A stretch of 37,370 nucleotides of DNA from a virus: positions 1 to 37,370 of the IMG/VR virus record IMGVR_UViG_3300044614_002690; one strand, written 5' to 3'. Positions 14,880 through 23,489 of this stretch are shown here, piece after piece. A model generated the notes under the pieces. It saw only the letters and a list, made by a program, of their open reading frames with translations, was not told the origin of the DNA and searched no databases. How positions within the stretch are numbered: the stretch's first letter is position 1; every line of letters begins with the position of its first letter. Made by a program: the position numbers and the translations under genes.

Positions 14880-15394
14880 GCGCGCTCTGGAATGGGCGCG
14901 CGATGCCGGGCCGGGGCGAGACCGTGGCCACCCGGTGCCTCGACATCATCGAGCGCGGCATGGCGCGGCTGGGGCTGGAGCGGGCGCCGGCCGCGCTAAA
15001 CCAGGTGCTGGCGGCGCCGCGCTCGGCGCCGCAGCGGATGCTGACGAGGGAGGAGGTGGCCGAGCGAAACGCCAAGATCGTGGCGACGTGGGAGAGCATG
15101 CCGCTGGAGAAGCGCTCGATGAGCACGTTGTGTAAGCGCTACCGGCTGACCTACGAGACCATGCGACGAATCTTGCTGGCGGCGGGGCTGCGGCACCCGG
15201 CGGCCAAGGCGCAGTGCGCGCGCACGAGCGAGGAGAGGCGCGCGCGTGTGCTGGCGGCCTGGGCGAAGTGGGGCGGCGCGGCGAGCGTGGACGCGGTGGC
15301 GCGGCACGCAGGGACCAAATACCTCACGGCGCGCACCATCCTGCTCGAGGAGGGGCTGGTCGACGAATCCCGGTTTCGGAGGAGGGCGGCATGA
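14876..15394 (+). CDS. Protein with two tandem HTH-like modules
   Basis: 172 aa. Two similar modules follow each other: about residues 57-103 (EVAERNAKIVATWESM, then MSTLCKRYRLTYETMRRILL) and about 118-165 (SEERRARVLAAWAKW, then VDAVARHAGTKYLTARTILL). Each has an R/K-helix, a spacer and a helix-turn-helix ending ILLxxGL, so the protein looks like an internal duplication. It may bind a direct-repeat DNA site. ATGA overlaps on both sides. Confidence 0.6.
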   Translation: MSALWNGRAMPGRGETVATRCLDIIERGMARLGLERAPAALNQVLAAPRSAPQRMLTREEVAERNAKIVATWESMPLEKRSMSTLCKRYRLTYETMRRILLAAGLRHPAAKAQCARTSEERRARVLAAWAKWGGAASVDAVARHAGTKYLTARTILLEEGLVDESRFRRRAA

Positions 15395-15630
15395 GCGGCG
15401 AACTTTTCCCGACCATCACGCCGGTGAGCTGGCGGCGCGGGCTGGCGGCGGCGCGGGCGCGGCGGGTGGTGCGACGCGCGGAGGTGTTTGCCCGGGCGCG
15501 GTGTCCGCTGTGTGGGCAGCCGGGGCGGCTGCGGGTGGAGGCAGATGGGGTGTCGGCCGCGCACGCCAACGGGCTGTCGTGCTGGGTGCCGGGCGCGAGC
15601 GTGCCGATGGCCGAGGGGGGCGCTGCATGA
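15391..15630 (+). CDS. Small Cys-containing protein, HNH-like or zinc ribbon remnant
   Basis: 79 aa. An Arg-rich N-terminus is followed by CPLCGQPG near residue 38 and a later AHANGLSCW. CPLC with a distal His/Cys pair could bind zinc. Too short and divergent for a functional HNH nuclease call. It is coupled by ATGA to both neighbours. Confidence 0.5.
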   Translation: MSGELFPTITPVSWRRGLAAARARRVVRRAEVFARARCPLCGQPGRLRVEADGVSAAHANGLSCWVPGASVPMAEGGAA

Positions 15631-15836
15631 AAATCACCCCTGAAGATATTTTGCAGAGCCTGTGCGGCACGGCGTTTTTCGCGGTGGGTTTTCTCCTGCT
15701 GACTCCGACGTGGGGGGGCTATATTTTTCTCGTCGTGGTGTGCTCGTTCGCGGGCAAGGCCGTCTCGAATCTTATTTGGGACGAATTTTTCGCCGACGAG
15801 TATTTTGACGACGACGATGAGGGGGGCGCTGCATGA
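15627..15836 (+). CDS. Small membrane protein with acidic tail
   Basis: 69 aa. Two closely spaced hydrophobic segments (about residues 13-28 and 31-45) are followed by an acidic C-terminus (FADEYFDDDDEGG). It is the only membrane protein of the early operon, joined by ATGA overlaps. It might dock a complex at the membrane; no family is recognised. Confidence 0.55.
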   Translation: MKITPEDILQSLCGTAFFAVGFLLLTPTWGGYIFLVVVCSFAGKAVSNLIWDEFFADEYFDDDDEGGAA

Positions 15837-16318
15837 GCGGGGCCTCGATGTCGGCGGCGGAGGCCATCGGCTCGGCGGTGCGGCGCAACGGGCACTTGAT
15901 CCCGGGCGCGACCGCGCTGACCCCCTACGACGTGATGGCGGCGCGCGAGGAGGCCGAGCATTCGGATGAGGAGCGGCGCATCCGGGAGGAGGCGCACAGT
16001 GAGTGGCTCTGCTGGATTTTTGAGGGCGGCGCGGCGGACCTGGAGCGCGCGGCGAAGCGGCTGCTAAGCTACGCGCGGCGCTACCGCCCGGACCTGGTGA
16101 GCAACATGAGCATGGCCGAGGCGGGCGCGCTCTTCGGCCAGGGGCGGGCGGCGGTGCAGGCGCGGGAGAAGCGCATGTTTGAGCCGGAGATGGAGCGTGC
16201 GGGCTACCGCTCTACCCAGCTCCCGGGCGGGAAAAACCCGCGGAGCCGGGCCAAGATGGCGGCGGCGCAAAAGGGCAACCAACACCGGGCGCGCTCGGCC
16301 AAGCCGGCGATCCTCTGA
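15833..16318 (+). CDS. Early protein, unknown, helical
   Basis: 161 aa. The central part (residues 60-125) is helical and contains MSMAEAGALFGQGRAAVQAREKR, which resembles a recognition helix region of a sigma-factor-like or transposase-type HTH; the C-terminal 35 residues are basic (KNPRSRAKMAAAQKGNQHR). It closes the run of overlapping small genes; a 27-base gap with TTTTT follows before the ParB-like gene. Confidence 0.5.
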   Translation: MSGASMSAAEAIGSAVRRNGHLIPGATALTPYDVMAAREEAEHSDEERRIREEAHSEWLCWIFEGGAADLERAAKRLLSYARRYRPDLVSNMSMAEAGALFGQGRAAVQAREKRMFEPEMERAGYRSTQLPGGKNPRSRAKMAAAQKGNQHRARSAKPAIL

Positions 16319-16345
16319 GCCTGTATCGACTTTTTACCTACACCG

Positions 16346-18415
16346 ATGAACACGACCAAACATTCCCTGCCTTCCGTAGTCAGCGAGCCGCGCACCATCG
16401 CGGTAGCTCTGATCGACCGCTGTCCGCTTAATCCGCGCCTGATCTCCGACCAGGAGGCGGCCGACATCGGCCAGAGCCTGCGGGTGAAGGGGCAGGCGGT
16501 GCGCATCGAGGTGCGGCCGAGCCCGCGGGCGGAGGGCCGTTACGAGCTGGTCGATGGTGAGCGGCGGTGGCGCGGCGCGAAAATCGAGGGGCTCGAAACG
16601 CTGGAGGCGAACGTCGGCGAGTGGTCGGACGAGCAGGTCCTGCGTTTCGTGTGGATCACGGGCACGGAGTCGCGCCGGCTCTCGCTGCTGGAGGAGGCGA
16701 AGTGGGCGCGCACCGCGCTGGACAGCACGCCGGGGGCGACGCTGCACAGCGTGGCGGCGCTCATCGGGGTGGATGCGAACCTGCTGAGCAAGCGGCTCTG
16801 CCTGCTCGGTCTGGACGAGGCGACGCAAGCGGCGGTGCAGCGCGGGGCGCTGCCGTGGACCACGGCCTACGCGCTGGCGATGGTGCCGACGGCGGAGGCG
16901 CGGGCGGCGGCCTCGCGGCGGTGCCTGCACCCCGATGATGTGGAGGGGCCGCTCTCCTACCGCGACACGGTGGAGATGATCCGCACCGACTACGCGCGGT
17001 CGCTGCGGGGGCTCGCCTGGCTCAACGATCCCTTCCCCGAGGTGGAGGGCGCGGGGCCCTGCGCGAGCTGCCGCTATCGGGTGGGCAACAACCCGGACGA
17101 GTATGGCCAGATCAAGCTGCGCGGGGCGGACTGGTGCATGCGCCCGGAGTGTTTTGGGAAAAAAGAGGCGGCGCTGCGGGCGCGCTTGGCGGCTCGCGAG
17201 GGGGGCAAGCAGGCGCTGGCGCCGGAGGTCAACGCCGAGATTTTCCGGCCGGGGAGCGAGGAGCCGGAGGCGGCGAGCGGCTACGCGCTGGCGGCGAGGC
17301 CGATCCCGCGCGACCTGATCAAGGATGAGGTGGCGGCGAACCGCGCGCCGACCTTTGCCGAAGTATCGCCGGCGGCGCCGATCTACATCGCGACCAACGG
17401 CGCCGGGCGCTGCGTGGACGTGGTGCGGGTGGCGGAGGCGGTGGCGGGCACGGCGGAGCCGGCGATCTTCCGGGCCGAGGTGGTGGCGCGCTACGGCATC
17501 CGCAAAAACGCCGTAGCGCAGACTCACGAGGGCTGCGACGGGGAGTCGCTGACCACGCCGGCGCTGGCGGAGGCGGTGAGCAAGGGCGAGCCGAAGCCCG
17601 GCAGCCTTGCGGCGGAGGAGAAGCGCAAAAAGAGCACGGAAAAGGCGGCGGAGAAAAACAAGGCGAAGAAACTGCGCGCCTGCGCGGACTGGCTGCTGGA
17701 GCTGCACAATGCGCGGACCTCGCCGAGCAAGCCGGAGGGCTACGAATACGCGCTCGTGTCGCTGCGGTGGGAGCACGTGCTGCGGAGCGTGCCGGACGAG
17801 GACGCGCTGCTGGTGCTGCGCGCGCTGAGCGAGGAGGACCCGGCGAAGGGGCAGACGGCGAAGAGCGCCCTGGCGCAGTTTGTCGCGGGCATCGGCGGGG
17901 CGGAGGAGCTGGCCTCGGTGGTCGACGCGCTGCTGATCGCGGGCGCGCTGCGGGTGCAGGGCGTGGAGGCGCCGTGGGTGGTGGAGTGGCACCGCCACCT
18001 CGTGCTCACGGTGGAGGAGGCGCGAAAGCGGCAGGCGGGCGCGGAAGATGGGCAGGGCGAGGACGGGGCCTCGGGTGCGCTCGATGAGGAGGGCAACGCG
18101 GAGGCGGAGGCTGGCGACGCAGACGCGGCGAGGCCGGCGGTCGATGGGGAGGCTATGGTGAGCGCGGAGACGCTGGCGCGGGTGGAGCGGTTGCTCGACG
18201 CGGCGTTGCCGGGCATGAGCAGTTCGGCGCGGCCGAAGATCCTCGGCAACTACATCAAGCGCGCAGCGGGAGAAAGGAAGGCCGCTGAAGAGCTGACCGA
18301 GGCGGAGGCGCTCAAAATCATCGCCGCTCTGGAGAGCGCGCGGAAGGCCAAGACTGCGCCGGTCGTGGCGGTGCCGGTCGCGACGGCGGCGGAGATGGCT
18401 GAGAGCGAGGGCTAA
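16346..18415 (+). CDS. ParB/Spo0J-like protein
   Basis: 689 aa. The N-terminal ParB domain has IDRCPLNPR and the conserved phosphate-binding box GERRWRGA near residues 71-78, then an HTH region (SVAALIGVDANLLSKRLCLL). A Cys cluster CASC...CMRPECF at about residues 239-270 is common in phage/plasmid ParB-like proteins. The long C-terminal half is Ala/Glu-rich and low in complexity near 540-590. No ParA partner is present, so partition as a plasmid-prophage is not supported; the tRNA attP indicates chromosomal integration. A replication or host-chromatin role is more likely. Confidence 0.75.
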   Translation: MNTTKHSLPSVVSEPRTIAVALIDRCPLNPRLISDQEAADIGQSLRVKGQAVRIEVRPSPRAEGRYELVDGERRWRGAKIEGLETLEANVGEWSDEQVLRFVWITGTESRRLSLLEEAKWARTALDSTPGATLHSVAALIGVDANLLSKRLCLLGLDEATQAAVQRGALPWTTAYALAMVPTAEARAAASRRCLHPDDVEGPLSYRDTVEMIRTDYARSLRGLAWLNDPFPEVEGAGPCASCRYRVGNNPDEYGQIKLRGADWCMRPECFGKKEAALRARLAAREGGKQALAPEVNAEIFRPGSEEPEAASGYALAARPIPRDLIKDEVAANRAPTFAEVSPAAPIYIATNGAGRCVDVVRVAEAVAGTAEPAIFRAEVVARYGIRKNAVAQTHEGCDGESLTTPALAEAVSKGEPKPGSLAAEEKRKKSTEKAAEKNKAKKLRACADWLLELHNARTSPSKPEGYEYALVSLRWEHVLRSVPDEDALLVLRALSEEDPAKGQTAKSALAQFVAGIGGAEELASVVDALLIAGALRVQGVEAPWVVEWHRHLVLTVEEARKRQAGAEDGQGEDGASGALDEEGNAEAEAGDADAARPAVDGEAMVSAETLARVERLLDAALPGMSSSARPKILGNYIKRAAGERKAAEELTEAEALKIIAALESARKAKTAPVVAVPVATAAEMAESEG

Positions 18416-18418
18416 CCG

Positions 18419-18688
18419 ATGAGCTACACGCTTGACGTATCCACGGGGCAACTACTCAGCCCGGAGGGCAAGCCCGTGGCCGACCTGCACGGGCTGGGCA
18501 CGCCGGAGGGGCGGGCGCGGGCCGAGCGCATGCTCGCCGCACTCAACGCCGCGCCGGGGCGGGCCGAAGCGTTGAAGCGGATCGGCGCCGTGGCGCGCTA
18601 TCTGGCCGAGAGCGGCCAGGCGACGGAGGACGGCGTGCGCGCGCTGGCCGCGGTGGTCGCGGACCTGGTGCAGGAGGTGGCAAAATGA
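18419..18688 (+). CDS. Small helical protein, unknown
   Basis: 89 aa following the ParB-like gene with a three-base gap. It is mostly Ala/Arg helix (GRARAERMLAALNAAPGRAEALKRIGAVARYLAESG). It overlaps the next gene by ATGA. No known family. Confidence 0.5.
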   Translation: MSYTLDVSTGQLLSPEGKPVADLHGLGTPEGRARAERMLAALNAAPGRAEALKRIGAVARYLAESGQATEDGVRALAAVVADLVQEVAK

Positions 18689-18966
18689 GGCTCAACGGTC
18701 TCAAGCCCGCGGCGGTGGTCGGGCGCTGGATCTTTTATCGGCGGGCCTACGGCTGGCACCGAGCGGAGCTACAGCGAGCCTATGTCCAGGAGGCGCACCC
18801 GGGCGAGATCGTGGGGCTGGTGCAGGGCCCGCACGCTTCGCCGGGCGTCTACCCGCGCCGGCCGATGACCAACCCTTCGCCGCTGGTGCTGCCGCTCGAC
18901 GAGCTCGAGATCCACGCGGTGGTAGAGTGCGAGGGCGTGGTCGAGGGCGTGGTGCCGCCGGATTGA
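18685..18966 (+). CDS. Small protein, unknown
   Basis: 93 aa, beginning MRLNGLKPAAVVGRWIFYRRAYGWHRAEL, with a C-terminal beta-strand-like repeat of Val/Glu (VVECEGVVEGVV). Its stop lies in a GATTGACAGG sequence, one of the TTGACA-at-stop junctions of this genome. Unknown function. Confidence 0.5.
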   Translation: MRLNGLKPAAVVGRWIFYRRAYGWHRAELQRAYVQEAHPGEIVGLVQGPHASPGVYPRRPMTNPSPLVLPLDELEIHAVVECEGVVEGVVPPD

Positions 18967-19043
18967 CAGGGGCGCAAGTCTCCCCGCGTCCGCCGTCCGC
19001 CCCCGTCCCAGTCAGGTCCCCTCGTCCCTTTTCATCCCTATCC

Positions 19044-20363
19044 ATGTCCACCTTCCCCCGCGTCACCCTCGAAGAGCGTGCGCGCCGCTACGTCTCCGCG
19101 ATGGAGCCTTCTGTGTCGGGCGCTAACGGGCACACGGCGCTTTTTAACGTGGTGCGCGCGCTCCTGCACGGCTTCGATTTTACTCCGGCGGAGGCCCTGC
19201 CCTTCGTGCAGGAGTTTAACTCGCGCTGCGCCCCGCCGTGGAGCGAGGGGGAGATTGCTCACAAGCTCCGCTCGGTAAACGGCGTGGCGTCGAAGTTCCC
19301 GCGGGGCTATCTGCGCAACGAGCGCGAGTGGAATCCGACCGCGAAGGTGCGGCGTGACCACGGCATCCCCACGGAGGACGAGGTGGTGCGGAAGGTGGAG
19401 TTTGAGCCGGAGAAGCTGCGCCGGCTGGCAGGGCCGTGGCTTGGTAAGATCGACGCGGTGTGGCTGGGGGATAGGTCGGTGGTCGATCCGGCGCGCGTCG
19501 ATGCGGTCGATTTTTTGAAGCTGCTTTATCCCGGCTCGGTGGCGGCCGGTGGAGGTGACGGGGAGAAGGTGCTCGTATTCACAAACGAATACGGGCAGGG
19601 CGAGGCGCTGTGGCCGGATGATCCCGTGCCGAAGATGGGCAAGTGCGGGGTGTGGTTTCTTCCGCAGCCGGTCACGGGGCAGCGGCTGCCTAATCCCGAG
19701 GGCAAGCCGGGCCCTAATGGAGAGGCGCCGCTAAGCCGGCGCACGTGGCGAACGGTGAGCGCGTTTCGGTATTTCGTGATCGAGAGCGACTCGGCCCCGG
19801 TGGACGAGTGGCTGGCCTTCATCGTGCAGGTGCCTTTGCGAATCGAGGCGCTCTATACCTCGGGCTCGCGCTCGGTGCATGCTTTGATCCGAGTCGACCA
19901 GCCGACCAAAACGGCGTGGGATGAGGAGAAGCGGCGGATGATGCCCTTCCTCATGGGCGCGAAGATGTGCGGGGCGGACTCCGGCACGTGGTCGGCGGTG
20001 CGGCTCTCGCGCTTGCCGGGCTGCCTGCGCTTCGGGAAAATGAAGGCCGTGCGCGGTGCGGACGGGAAGCCCGAAAAGGACGAGCGAGGCCGCGATAAAA
20101 AGGTGTATGAGCGCTACCCTGCCCCAGGTATCCAGAAGCTGCTCTATCTGCGGCCCAATCCGCCCCTCGCCCCGCTGGTGTCGCTGCTCCCGGAGCGCGA
20201 TGTGGTGGCGGAGTGGCGGCGGCATGCGGCTCTCGGCGATGCGATGGGTGATGCCGAGCTAGGTCGTGGCTTAGCGCACTACGCCGTGACCAAGGCGGGG
20301 CGCGAGGGTGGGCTACGCGATGCACTGCGCGAGCTGCGAGCGCAGAAAGGAGTTGCCCGATGA
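19044..20363 (+). CDS. AEP-superfamily replicative primase
   Basis: 439 aa from ATG 19044. The N-terminal 100 residues resemble PriCT-type domains (FNVVRALLHGFDFTPAEAL, then PPWSEGEIAHKLRS). The catalytic region carries AEP-style motifs: I FVIESD near residue 242, II SVHALIRVD near 276-285, III LSRLPGCLRFGK near 321. Motif I has Glu-x-Asp rather than Asp-x-Asp/Glu. It overlaps the helicase gene by ATGA, so primase and helicase form one replication unit. Confidence 0.78.
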   Translation: MSTFPRVTLEERARRYVSAMEPSVSGANGHTALFNVVRALLHGFDFTPAEALPFVQEFNSRCAPPWSEGEIAHKLRSVNGVASKFPRGYLRNEREWNPTAKVRRDHGIPTEDEVVRKVEFEPEKLRRLAGPWLGKIDAVWLGDRSVVDPARVDAVDFLKLLYPGSVAAGGGDGEKVLVFTNEYGQGEALWPDDPVPKMGKCGVWFLPQPVTGQRLPNPEGKPGPNGEAPLSRRTWRTVSAFRYFVIESDSAPVDEWLAFIVQVPLRIEALYTSGSRSVHALIRVDQPTKTAWDEEKRRMMPFLMGAKMCGADSGTWSAVRLSRLPGCLRFGKMKAVRGADGKPEKDERGRDKKVYERYPAPGIQKLLYLRPNPPLAPLVSLLPERDVVAEWRRHAALGDAMGDAELGRGLAHYAVTKAGREGGLRDALRELRAQKGVAR

Positions 20364-22159
20364 TCGGCCCGGATGCTTCAGGCGGCGCCACAGGTGATCA
20401 AGCGGAGGCGGCGGGCGCCTTCATGCGGCGGGCGCTCGGCTCAGACATCGACGCGGCGGCCGGCGCGAGTGGTCGCGCGGTGTATCAGCCGAGCGATGCA
20501 GAGGCGCGCCGCGCGGAGGCGAGGGCGAGCGCGCCGACGGTGTTTTTGCCAGGCTTCAAGGACCGGGTGCCGAGTGATTTCGCGGCAGACCTCGGGCGCG
20601 TGTTGGCCAGTGCGCCGCTCTATCGGCGCGAGGACATCGTCGTGACCATCGACGAAAAGGGCATGCTCAAGCTCATGACGCCCGAGCGCTTCATCACCTG
20701 GGTAGACGACTACGCTGTAGTGAAAGAAAAATACGCCGTCGGCAGCGGGGAGAACTACGAGGAAAAGGAGCGGAAAAAGGCGATGCAGCCGAGCCTCGCC
20801 AAGGTGGTGCTCCAGTCCGATGCTTTCGCGAGGTGGGTGCGGCCGCTCGCCAGTGTGTATCAGGTGCGCATGCCCGTGATGCGCAGGAGCGGAAAAATCG
20901 AGTTGCTGCCCGAAGGCTATGACGCCGAGTCGCGGGTGTTTACCCTTTCGTCTGGAGTCGGTTTCGACGAGGCGATGGAAATCGCCAAGGCGGTCGCGCT
21001 GCTTCGCTCGTTCTACGGCGGTTTCCCTTGGGCGGACGGTGACCCGGAAACCGGGCGGTCGCGGTCGATGGCGGTGGCCGTATGCCTCGCGGTCTCCCTC
21101 TTCGGGATCGGGCTGCAATCGGTGGCGGCCGCCCGCATGGGCTACATGGTCCTGGCAAACGTGCAAGGCTCGGGCAAGTCGCTCGCGGCGCAAATCGGAA
21201 TCTGCGCGAGCTTCGGCCTGCCGAAAAACACCCCGCGCAGCGGCGAGGATGAGCTGCGGAAAGTGCTCGATACGGCGGCGATTCAGGGGGCGAGTTACTT
21301 GTTTTTTGATAACTTGAAAAACTACGTCGAGTCGCCGCTGTTGGAGGCGTTCATGACTTCGCCGATTTGGAGCGGGCGCGTGATGGGCTCTCAGCGCAGT
21401 TTCGAGGCGGAAAAAAACACCGTGCTGATTCTGACCGGGAATAATTTGAGCGTGTCGCCCGACCTCCAGCGGCGGCTGCTCCAGTGCGATCTCTTCGTGC
21501 GTGCGGCGGACATCCAGGAGCGGACCCACGAACGAATCCTCACCCCGGAAGTGGTGTCGCAGCCGGAGGAGCGCGGCAAGCTGCTCAGCGCCCTCTGGTC
21601 GATGGTGCGGCACTGGGATGCGCAGGGGCGGCCCGGGGCGGGTGCGGAGCCATTCAAAAAGCCGCAACTCGTGGCAAGTTTCGAGGAGTGGTCGCGGATC
21701 TTTGGGGGCATCGTGCAGGCCGCGGGCTTCGGCAATCCCCTGGAGAAGCCGAAGGCCGGAAAGGAGGCCGACGTAAAGGGCATGCACCAAAGGAAGCTGG
21801 TCTCGGAGTTGTCGCGCTCGCTATCCCCCCGCGCCCCCCTGCTGGAGTATAAGTCGCAGGAGGTCACCGACTGCATCGTCGAGAACGAGCTGTTCCCCTG
21901 GATGGTCAAGGGGCGCACGAGGAAAGATGAAGGGTCGGGCGAGGACATCTTTGTCCTCGACTCGGCCTCGCAATCAAACCTCGGGCTAATGCTTACCAAG
22001 GAAATGTCTGGCCGTGAGTTTTTCACGGATCGGGGCGCTCTCGTGCTGTTCGAGAACAACGGCGAAAGCGGGCGAGGCAAGCGATACAAGGTCACCCTGC
22101 TTGCCTCTCCAGAGGCGCTTGAGGCGCAGGCCTGCTCGAGCGAGGATGTCGGACCGTAG
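20360..22159 (+). CDS. AAA+ replicative helicase / primase-associated ATPase
   Basis: 599 aa. Walker A VQGSGKS lies near residue 268, Walker B YLFFDN near 312, sensor-1 VLILTGNN near 354 and a candidate arginine finger pair LQRRLL near 371. An alpha/beta N-terminal domain (residues 50-200) precedes the ATPase core. This is the pattern of phage and mobile-element DNA replication ATPases (DUF927/SF3-like) that partner an AEP primase, here encoded immediately upstream with overlapping codons. It is the last gene before a strong terminator. Confidence 0.78.
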   Translation: MIGPDASGGATGDQAEAAGAFMRRALGSDIDAAAGASGRAVYQPSDAEARRAEARASAPTVFLPGFKDRVPSDFAADLGRVLASAPLYRREDIVVTIDEKGMLKLMTPERFITWVDDYAVVKEKYAVGSGENYEEKERKKAMQPSLAKVVLQSDAFARWVRPLASVYQVRMPVMRRSGKIELLPEGYDAESRVFTLSSGVGFDEAMEIAKAVALLRSFYGGFPWADGDPETGRSRSMAVAVCLAVSLFGIGLQSVAAARMGYMVLANVQGSGKSLAAQIGICASFGLPKNTPRSGEDELRKVLDTAAIQGASYLFFDNLKNYVESPLLEAFMTSPIWSGRVMGSQRSFEAEKNTVLILTGNNLSVSPDLQRRLLQCDLFVRAADIQERTHERILTPEVVSQPEERGKLLSALWSMVRHWDAQGRPGAGAEPFKKPQLVASFEEWSRIFGGIVQAAGFGNPLEKPKAGKEADVKGMHQRKLVSELSRSLSPRAPLLEYKSQEVTDCIVENELFPWMVKGRTRKDEGSGEDIFVLDSASQSNLGLMLTKEMSGREFFTDRGALVLFENNGESGRGKRYKVTLLASPEALEAQACSSEDVGP

Positions 22160-22185
22160 GCGAAGGATCTACGGCAAGGATGAAG

Positions 22186-22217
22186 GCCGAGGCGCTGCGG
22201 TGCCTCGGCTTTTCCTT
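22186..22217 (+). terminator. Rho-independent terminator after the replication genes
   Basis: An 8-bp stem GCCGAGGC (22186-22193) / GCCTCGGC (22202-22209) with an 8-base loop is followed by TTTT. It ends the long rightward early transcript 27 bp after the helicase stop. Confidence 0.82.
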
Positions 22218-22664
22218 GGCTAGTTACTGAGCCCACGGGCTCGGCGGCGCGACAACCTAGACCCTTACGCAACCCTGACAGATTCAGCACGGGTTAGCCC
22301 GCCGCCGTTGCTGATTCTGACTTTCCCCGCGCCGCCGCGGCCTCCTCCCCGGCCCCTCTGCCTGTCTTTTTTAGGATACCCATGCTAACCCTGACAATTT
22401 TACGAAAGACCATGCAGACCGCTAACCAGTTGGCCAACAAGAGGGAGTGTCGTCTCCTGTTATAGCTTGATAGGGTATGCCAGGGTTTATTAACTTTCTC
22501 AAATCTCTAATCAGTGGGGGAGGGGCAAAACTACCGTGCCGCACCCTCCCCGGGTAAGGAATCTTTTCCCCGGCCGGCTCCTCTGCACGGAGGCCCCGTC
22601 CCCCGGCATGTTTTTGCGCGGGCTGTGTGAAATATCGTTTGCACTTTTGACACCCGCGCCGGGT
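22218..22664. other. Non-coding region, candidate cos site or replication origin
   Basis: About 450 bp without a convincing gene, lying immediately upstream of the small terminase as cos does in lambda-like phages. It holds repeated AACCCTGACA (22271 and 22388), GGGTTAGC (22301) matched by GCTAACCC (22384), an imperfect inverted repeat around 22278-22320 (CAGATTCAGCA / TGCTGATTCTG), the 10-bp palindrome GTTGGCCAAC (22429-22438), an AT-rich stretch at 22460-22510, and a hairpin GGGGAGGG (22517-22524) / CCCTCCCC (22544-22551). Which of these is cosN, cosB or ori cannot be decided by eye. Confidence 0.5.
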
Positions 22665-23489
22665 GTGAGCGAAAAAGCCGAGCAGCCGCTAGAGTTGTCC
22701 GCCGAGCCGCAGCGGCGGCGGACCGGCTACGCGCATCCGATTCCGCACTACTGCCCGATTTACGAAACGAACGAGCGAGGAATAAAAGTGTGGCTGAAAA
22801 AAGGTCGCGACGCCGGAGACCCTGTGCCGCTCGACGATGCCGAGGCCATGCCGGGCTGGTGGCGGCGCAACTCGCCGCAGACAGTGCCGGCCAAACTCAT
22901 TCTTGCCGCGCAGAGGGCGGCGGCTGTCCGCGGTGCCGCGGCCGATCCGGCGGCGATTGCCCCTGTTGCACCGCCCGCGCCTGATTCGCCGGCGCCCCCC
23001 GTGGCGCCTACAGTCTCTCCAGCGCGCGCACCGGCGCTCCCGGCTCCGACCCAGACTCCGCGCTCCTCGGTGGTGCTTGATGACTCGACCGAGGGCATCA
23101 CTTTGGCCGATGCGATGCCGCGCCTCGAGCGAATGCTGGCGCATGCGATCCTCGATTATGAGGCCAAGGCCAAGGACCCCTTGGCGGATGAGTCGAGCAT
23201 GGTGCTCGCCGATGCGAGGTTGAACAAAGCCATCGAGCGGCACCGGAAGCTCGAGAGCACGCTCAACGAGATGGCGCAGAAGCGCGGAGATCTCGTCGCA
23301 GTGGCCGAGCTGCGGCCTCAGCTCGCCGCGATTTTCGCGCGCCTCGCGGGCACCCTGGTCGAAGACACGATGCAGACCTTTGCGGTGTCGCGCCCCGCTG
23401 CGGTGGCTTTCGCCGACGCTTGGTTCGGTCGAGTGCGTGAGCTCCCGTTTGGCGATGCCGCGCAGATAGAGCAGGCCCGCGCAGCGTGA
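22665..23489 (+). CDS. Terminase small subunit (Nu1-like position)
   Basis: 274 aa if started at GTG 22665 (MSEKAEQPLE); the frame is open back to GTG 22536, but that segment overlaps the GGGGAGGG hairpin and reads poorly. An N-terminal HTH-type segment is followed by a dipeptide-rich Pro/Ala linker (about residues 90-135) and a helical C-terminal half (MPRLERMLAHAILDYEAKA) that would dimerise and contact TerL. Early residues include YCPIYETNERGIKVWLKKG, similar to Nu1-type recognition regions. It is directly coupled to terL (overlapping TGA/ATG). Confidence 0.65.
   Translation: MSEKAEQPLELSAEPQRRRTGYAHPIPHYCPIYETNERGIKVWLKKGRDAGDPVPLDDAEAMPGWWRRNSPQTVPAKLILAAQRAAAVRGAAADPAAIAPVAPPAPDSPAPPVAPTVSPARAPALPAPTQTPRSSVVLDDSTEGITLADAMPRLERMLAHAILDYEAKAKDPLADESSMVLADARLNKAIERHRKLESTLNEMAQKRGDLVAVAELRPQLAAIFARLAGTLVEDTMQTFAVSRPAAVAFADAWFGRVRELPFGDAAQIEQARAA

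Noticed and set aside
16346-18415. A plasmid-type partition system
   Set aside because: No ParA ATPase and no centromere-like iterons are seen nearby, and integration by tRNA attP makes plasmid maintenance unnecessary.
16334-18451. 705-aa minus-strand frame opposite the ParB-like gene
   Set aside because: It is rich in Arg/His/Leu with no motif and mirrors high-GC codon structure; the plus strand has the ParB box and Cys cluster.
22302-22427. GTTAGCC at 22302 and GCTAACC at 22421 as another integron cassette next to the terminase
   Set aside because: The boxes are not accompanied by pairing inner arms with an extra base, and no gene lies between them; better treated as repeats of the cos/ori candidate region.
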